From: Bacteroidota bacterium
GTDB lineage: Bacteria > Bacteroidota > Bacteroidia > Chitinophagales > Chitinophagaceae
DNA length: 39,585 bases
Assembly (NCBI GenBank): GCA_947461125.1
Contig: CANHHX010000016.1
Location: 1-39,585 of the forward strand
Reading direction: 5' to 3'
Shown piece by piece: positions 34,604-39,585 of this stretch (position 1 is its first letter; each line of letters starts with the position of its first letter). Made by a program: the position numbers and the translations under genes. The notes below the pieces were generated by a model. That model did no database searches and had not been told where the DNA came from. It worked only from the letters and a program-made list of their open reading frames with translations.

Positions 34604-37600
34604 TTAGTCTCTAATCATTGTAACCATTCCTTTTCTGAGAAGTAACTTACCATCTGCATCTACACATGCGATAGTCCATGCATAACTTTCAAGTGGTGCT
34701 TGTTTTCCATTTACAAGTCCGTTCCAACTTTCCTTGAGGTCATTAGTTTCAAAAATGAGTTTACCCCAACGATCATAAATTCGAAAGTAATTGAGTTTGG
34801 CGATATTAATATAGAATGGCAAAAGAACATCATTGGCACCATCTGAATTTGGACTGAAGGCAGTTGGTACAAATACATCAGACTTATCAAATACCCATAC
34901 TTCTTGTTTGTCATTGATAACACAACCACTCGAATCTTTAATTGTAATCGTGTAATTGATTTTGTTTGGATCTAATAAAGTGTATTTGGCATTTGGACTT
35001 TGTTGATTAGGCCCAGTTAAGCCAATATTTGGCGACCATACATAAGACTTCCCTCCAGGGGCACCAACAAGTTTTAAGGTTCTATTTCGTGTAGCTCTTA
35101 CCAACGGATATATCATTGAAGCCCTTGGAATTGTAACAGTCACTTGCTTTACAATAGTATCTTTCGATTGCGTACATACAGAACTAGCCACAATTAATCT
35201 AACGCTGTAACGACCGGCTAAACTATACGTATGCGAAGGATTTATTTGTGTACTAAAATTACCATCACCAAAATCCCATCCAATTACAGTATAGTTGCTC
35301 TCGCCTTTACTAGGTAACGTTTTATTAGTGAATTGTATTGGTAGATTGATACAATTATCCGTAAAATTAAAGTCGGCGGCTGGTTTTCCAAAAATTGTAA
35401 TCGACTTGGTTTTACTAGACAACAAACAACTACTATCTCCTTTTAATGTGAGTGTAACATTATAAACACCTGCTATCTTATAAACATGGCTTGGATTTTC
35501 TAGCGTAGAACTATTTCCATCTCCAAAGTCCCAGAATATTTTAGAGAACGCTTTGCTTCCATAACCAAATTGACTATTGTTTAAAAAGAATGTTGCTGCA
35601 CCCTCACATGAGTTTGTAGCCACAAAATCAACAACTGCTGGACCTATAACTATTACACGCTTGTAGGCTTTTTTAGAAACAATACCATTGGCATCTTTCA
35701 CGTACAACGAAACCCAATAAATACCAGGCCGCTTATAGGTATATGAAACCTGAGCGCCACTAGCTGTTACACCATCACCAAAATCCCAGAAGCGATCTGT
35801 AATTCTTGCAGATTTTGAGATGGATTTATCTGTAAATACAAATGCAGCATTGCCAGAGCAATCTATACTATCACTTCTATCAAAATCAGCAACAATAGAA
35901 GGAAGTGTCTTAAATAAAATTGTTGCAGTATCAGCAGCACAGTTGTATAAGCTTCCAACGATTAACTGCACGAGTAAACTATCATCACTATTTATGATGG
36001 TAAATGGATTACTATATCTGTCAAATGTGGTAGCGATTGTAGCGCGCGAAACAGGGTGTAAAACACGCCAGGTGTATGCTCCATTTATATTTGGATAGTC
36101 TACGGCTAGCAAATTATTTTGTCTAGTAATATTAAATGGCGCATCTGCGACAGTAGTTCCAGCTAAAATAATGGCTCGAGGCTTTGCATGAACAACAAAA
36201 GTTTGTACTAAAGAATCAGAACAGCCAAATCTATTGCGCGTAATCAGTTTTACATCATATAAACTGTCTGCAGTTCCAGTATTTGTGAAATTAAATTGAG
36301 GTGCTACCAAATTATATCTTGCAAATAGAGTACCCGCACTGATTTGTTGCAAAGCACTTCTTTTTGTAATGATCCACTCATACGAGCCGGTTGATAACGC
36401 ATCACCATTACCTAGGGTTGAAGTATTAGAAATATCAAATTTCCATACTGCACAACTATCCATTCTAGCATATACAAATTTGGCTTGCGGTTTAGGATAG
36501 AGTGTAAATTGAACACTAGCTGTATCAAAACATCCAAAAGATGTGGTATCTAGTACCTTTATCTGGTACCCTATAGATTGCTGCGTTAAGTTATCTGCTA
36601 GTATAAACCTCGCTATATTATTATTTATTGAAATAGTTGGCGTTGGTGCATTTGGTGAATTTGCAGACCATGACCATACACTGCTTTTAATACTAGCCAT
36701 ATTTGAGGCAGTGGCAATAAAATTAGCATTTCCACAATTGGCTAAGCCATTGAGTACAATACTACTACTAGGTCTTGGATGTACACGAAGGTTAACAACA
36801 GTATCAGCCATACATCCATCAGTAGTGGTAATCATTAATTTTATCTCATACACAGAATCAACCAATGACGTATTATCCGGAATACGGAAACTAGGTTGTG
36901 CAGCAGTACCTGAACTTACTGCCGCAAAAGTATTTACAGATCCGGTATTGCGAATTGACCAAGTATACTGTGGTATTCCTTTAGCAATAGATACATTGCT
37001 AACACGAATTGTCAAATCTTTTGAAGAACATATAGTATTACCACCCACTAACGAGAATATAGGTTTTGGAGCAGATTGTACAAGAATTAATTTTTGAATA
37101 GAATCTTTACAGCCTGTTGCACTTGTTACAATTAATTGAACCAAGTATACCGAGTCTACTAATGAATTTGAGTTTGACAACCAAAATCTAGGATTGGCTT
37201 CTACCGTTGATTGTAGCCCATTGTTTATTTTCCACTGATATGTTAAGCCAGTCGTATTATTGATAGCACCAATAAATGATTGATTATTTATCGTTACCGC
37301 TGCAGATTTACAAATCTTTGAAATACCTGTTGTGTCAAAATTAGCAACAGGATTTGCAAGTGTATTTACAACTTGAACCAAAGAATCGGAAGCACAACCA
37401 GAATTAGCAATAGCAACCAATTTAAATGTATACGCTTGACCTGACTTGTTGGCTACAAATGTATTTGGAACTTGACTTGTGCTAAATAAGCTATCATTTA
37501 CATACCATTTAAAAGTATCGGCATATAAACTTGTATTTGCAAAGCTGATGTTTAAAGGAGCACAACCATTCGAAGGCGAAGCGGTAAATAAAGATTTTGG

Positions 37601-39585
37601 CGTTGGTAAAATATAAATATTTTTTGTCAGCGAACTAACACATCCAGAAATTAATGTGGTTGCCTCTAGTGTGACTGTATACTTTTTGATACCTACTTGA
37701 GAAGCCGATGTTGTAAAATTATGGGTATACCCTGTTTCGTTTGTAGATACGACAACTCCATCAATAAGCCACTTATAGGTTACAGCACCCTGCCCTGCAT
37801 AGGTTGTACTATTTGTAAATGTAACAGATTTTGAAGGCCCGCAATACATAGAGTCGATAGGTGAAAAATCAACGATTGCAGAAGTTGTAACGGTCACAGG
37901 TTTTTGTAAAGTATCTGGACATCCATTTGGATGATAAGCAATCATTGCCACTTTGTAGCTTCCCGGTTGTACAAAAGTAAAGCTACTGTTGTAACCGGCT
38001 CTATTACCAATAATCACGTTGTTGTTATCGGTATAATACCAACTTACAGAAGCAAAATCGGATGGCGTACTGTACGTATTATAAACAAACGGCGCGCAAT
38101 TTATTAGATTATTATTTGAAGCAAATTGCGCCTGCACTGTAGGTAATATGGTTACGGTAATTGTTTCCGTTACAACACACCCTCTTGCAGTTAACGTAAA
38201 TGTATACGGAACTACAATAGGAGCAGCAGTTGTATTAATGAGTATTTCTTTTATAGTATTTCCATTACTACTATTAGCAGGATTTTGAATGCCAGCAATA
38301 GCAGCTCTACTCCAGCTAAATGAAGTGTTAACGACCGTACTTTGTGCTTCATAATTAAATACACTATTGGTACAAATAGCAGGAACCGTTATGATAGAGC
38401 TTAAACGCGGCTTGGGTTTTACTTCTACACTAATAGTAAAAATATTTCCAGAACAATTACCCGATAAAGGTGTGATGGTGTAAACAGCCGTTTGCTCCGT
38501 GTTGGTTGGATTGGTTAGGGTGCCAAAAATAAAATTTTGATTGGTCCCTGCTGCCGAACCTGTAATCGTTCCAGATAAATTTGGAAGCGGCCAACTAAAT
38601 GTTGAACCGGCAGGTATAATAGTAGTGCCAGTAAAAGTTGCAGGTGTTAAACTAAATGAACCTTCACTACAAATAGACACCAGCTGATTGGGTACCGTTA
38701 CTTTTGGATTGATGGTAACTGTTACTGTAAATGGACGACCAAAACATGCTCCATTTGAACCAGAAATTGGAGTAACCGTATAAACAACTGTTTGAACAAC
38801 GCTCGTTAAATTGGTAAGCACCTGAGATATAGATACTTGAGGAACAAGCTGATTTTGTTGTCCACTTACATTTGGATTAGCGGCAACCGTCCATGTGTAT
38901 CTTGTGTTTGGAGGAACAATATTTGCATTCACGCCGCCATCTACAGGAATCGTTGTAAATCTTGTTTCGCTACAAATTGTTTCCGTAATATTTACAATAG
39001 ATGGAACAGCATTAACAGTATAAATAAATTGTTTAGAACTGCCTGTACATGTTAATCCAAGATTTGAATAGGTAGGCGTTATGGTAATCGTAGCAACCTG
39101 CGGTAATGTACCGGTATTGATAGTTGTAAATGAAGGAATATCACCTACTCCACTTGCCCCAAGACCAATAGTGGTATTGGAATTTGTCCAATTGTAATTT
39201 GTATTTGGCACAAATCCGCTAAACGCAACAGCAGTTGTAGAAGACCCGGTACAAAGCTCTTGACTCACCACCGCATTAATAGTAGGTATTGGATTTACTG
39301 CAATCGTAAATGATGTTGGAGCGCCCGTACAACTTAAACCTGCATTGGTATAAATAGGTACTGCTGTTATGGTTCCAGAAATAGTGGCACTTGTAGTATT
39401 GGTTGTAACAAATGATGCAATATTTCCTACACCTGTTGCACCAAGGCCTATAGCTGTATTGGTATTGCTCCAATTATAAACCGTACCTGCAACATTACCT
39501 GTAAATGTTACACCCGTTGTAGTTGATCCATTACAAATAACCTGGTTATTAATACCATTAACAGTAGGTATTGGGTTAACAGTAA
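34604..39585 (-). CDS. Giant secreted PKD-repeat protein with type B T9SS sorting domain (runs off right edge)
   Basis: The frame is open from its stop at 34604 to the window edge, giving 1659 residues without a start codon. The GTG at 39271 is internal, because repeats continue upstream. At the N-terminal end are two 94-residue tandem modules, then more diverged PKD-like modules, each with a Cys pair, then about ten PKD domains. The later ones carry the classic WDFGDG motif (three times). The C-terminal 90 residues form the CHU_C/type B sorting domain (VFVPTAFSPNSDGANDVLLP, then YFRIYDRWGKLIFETNDL). It should be exported by the type IX system as a surface or adhesin-like protein. Start and full size are unknown. 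Confidence 0.93.
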   Translation of the reverse strand, partial: TVNPIPTVNGINNQVICNGSTTTGVTFTGNVAGTVYNWSNTNTAIGLGATGVGNIASFVTTNTTSATISGTITAVPIYTNAGLSCTGAPTSFTIAVNPIPTINAVVSQELCTGSSTTAVAFSGFVPNTNYNWTNSNTTIGLGASGVGDIPSFTTINTGTLPQVATITITPTYSNLGLTCTGSSKQFIYTVNAVPSIVNITETICSETRFTTIPVDGGVNANIVPPNTRYTWTVAANPNVSGQQNQLVPQVSISQVLTNLTSVVQTVVYTVTPISGSNGACFGRPFTVTVTINPKVTVPNQLVSICSEGSFSLTPATFTGTTIIPAGSTFSWPLPNLSGTITGSAAGTNQNFIFGTLTNPTNTEQTAVYTITPLSGNCSGNIFTISVEVKPKPRLSSIITVPAICTNSVFNYEAQSTVVNTSFSWSRAAIAGIQNPANSSNGNTIKEILINTTAAPIVVPYTFTLTARGCVVTETITVTILPTVQAQFASNNNLINCAPFVYNTYSTPSDFASVSWYYTDNNNVIIGNRAGYNSSFTFVQPGSYKVAMIAYHPNGCPDTLQKPVTVTTSAIVDFSPIDSMYCGPSKSVTFTNSTTYAGQGAVTYKWLIDGVVVSTNETGYTHNFTTSASQVGIKKYTVTLEATTLISGCVSSLTKNIYILPTPKSLFTASPSNGCAPLNISFANTSLYADTFKWYVNDSLFSTSQVPNTFVANKSGQAYTFKLVAIANSGCASDSLVQVVNTLANPVANFDTTGISKICKSAAVTINNQSFIGAINNTTGLTYQWKINNGLQSTVEANPRFWLSNSNSLVDSVYLVQLIVTSATGCKDSIQKLILVQSAPKPIFSLVGGNTICSSKDLTIRVSNVSIAKGIPQYTWSIRNTGSVNTFAAVSSGTAAQPSFRIPDNTSLVDSVYEIKLMITTTDGCMADTVVNLRVHPRPSSSIVLNGLANCGNANFIATASNMASIKSSVWSWSANSPNAPTPTISINNNIARFILADNLTQQSIGYQIKVLDTTSFGCFDTASVQFTLYPKPQAKFVYARMDSCAVWKFDISNTSTLGNGDALSTGSYEWIITKRSALQQISAGTLFARYNLVAPQFNFTNTGTADSLYDVKLITRNRFGCSDSLVQTFVVHAKPRAIILAGTTVADAPFNITRQNNLLAVDYPNINGAYTWRVLHPVSRATIATTFDRYSNPFTIINSDDSLLVQLIVGSLYNCAADTATILFKTLPSIVADFDRSDSIDCSGNAAFVFTDKSISKSARITDRFWDFGDGVTASGAQVSYTYKRPGIYWVSLYVKDANGIVSKKAYKRVIVIGPAVVDFVATNSCEGAATFFLNNSQFGYGSKAFSKIFWDFGDGNSSTLENPSHVYKIAGVYNVTLTLKGDSSCLLSSKTKSITIFGKPAADFNFTDNCINLPIQFTNKTLPSKGESNYTVIGWDFGDGNFSTQINPSHTYSLAGRYSVRLIVASSVCTQSKDTIVKQVTVTIPRASMIYPLVRATRNRTLKLVGAPGGKSYVWSPNIGLTGPNQQSPNAKYTLLDPNKINYTITIKDSSGCVINDKQEVWVFDKSDVFVPTAFSPNSDGANDVLLPFYINIAKLNYFRIYDRWGKLIFETNDLKESWNGLVNGKQAPLESYAWTIACVDADGKLLLRKGMVTMIRD
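39020..39301 (-). repeat. 94-residue tandem module, second copy
   Basis: A 282-base unit in the PKD-repeat gene, running from AVNPIPTIN to CTGSSKQFIY. It matches the preceding unit at about 50 of 94 residues in ungapped alignment and keeps the two Cys positions (17 and 85 of the unit) and the NTTIGLGASGVGDIPSF core. Confidence 0.8.
39302..39583 (-). repeat. 94-residue tandem module, first visible copy
   Basis: A 282-base unit from TVNPIPTVN to CTGAPTSFTI, directly upstream of the second copy with no gap. It includes NTAIGLGATGVGNIASF, the counterpart of the conserved core. The array may continue past the window edge. Confidence 0.8.

Noticed and set aside
36543..37097. 184-codon plus-strand open frame opposite the PKD protein
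   Set aside because: Lies inside a well-supported gene on the other strand; hydrophobic translation reflects the complement of PKD repeats.
39269..39271. GTG as the start of the PKD protein
   Set aside because: The same frame continues upstream with a matching 94-residue repeat, so this codon is internal.
39276..39473. Minus-strand frame rich in Tyr, Cys and Asn at the right edge
   Set aside because: Wrong-frame reading of the 94-residue repeat; the true frame is open through it to the window edge.
34604..39585. CRISPR-like repeats
   Set aside because: The repetition is at protein level with a 282-base period inside a coding frame; no short identical repeats with unique spacers.

Overview
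The window looks like ordinary chromosome from a Bacteroidota bacterium, probably of the Chitinophagaceae type. The order-level guess is inference. The phylum rests on several signs: a gliding-motility GldC protein, a giant PKD-rich protein with a type B T9SS (CHU_C) sorting domain, an IPExxxVDY-family protein, a CarboxypepD_reg-like protein, TAnnTTTG promoter -7 boxes, AT-rich leaders and no clear Shine-Dalgarno sequences. Gene density is very high. No stretch over 300 bases lacks a gene, the largest gaps being about 70-150 bases. I see no tRNA, rRNA, CRISPR array, IS element or phage gene.

Layout, left to right. 1-2778 (minus strand): glycosyltransferase-like protein, gldC, yqeY-like, cvpA-like and the start of an alpha/beta hydrolase, probably one transcription unit. 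2863-3543 (plus): a MerR-type regulator. 3573-8608 (minus): a tight run rsfS, ftsH, LUD-domain protein, lpxH and an MscS channel, with gaps of 6-12 bases. 8679-10528 (plus): birA and selD. 10545-12644 (minus): IPExxxVDY protein and an M28/PDZ secreted peptidase. 12744-14858 (plus): feoB. 14855-16203 (minus): class A beta-lactamase-like hydrolase and a BCP peroxiredoxin. 16335-18956 (plus): a half-length carB followed by a transketolase C-terminal half. 18970-23795 (minus): an RND efflux adaptor and pump with pdxH behind them. 23844-25603 (minus): two secreted proteins, one unrecognised. 25679-27879 (minus): a 2OG-Fe(II) oxygenase joined to a chromate transporter. 27969-29024 (plus): a DUF3089 lipoprotein. 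29021-31318 (minus): RecQ. 31465-34599 (plus): kdsD, manC and a ketoacyl-ACP synthase III-like enzyme. 34604-39585 (minus): the C-terminal 1659 residues of a giant secreted PKD-repeat protein that runs off the right edge.

Shared themes are envelope building (lpxH, kdsD, manC, ketosynthase, glycosyltransferase), envelope stress and transport (ftsH, MscS, RND pump, FeoB, ChrA), and gliding/T9SS surface biology (gldC and the PKD protein). The clearest anomaly is at 16335-18956. carB stops exactly at the boundary between its two synthetase halves. It is followed 12 bases later, in the same reading frame, by half of a transketolase whose partner half is missing here. Other points of interest are near-leaderless promoters (TAnnTTTG ending 6-8 bases before ATG), frequent TTG starts, and a palindrome lying over the feoB -7 box. 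I found no clearly new multi-gene system.
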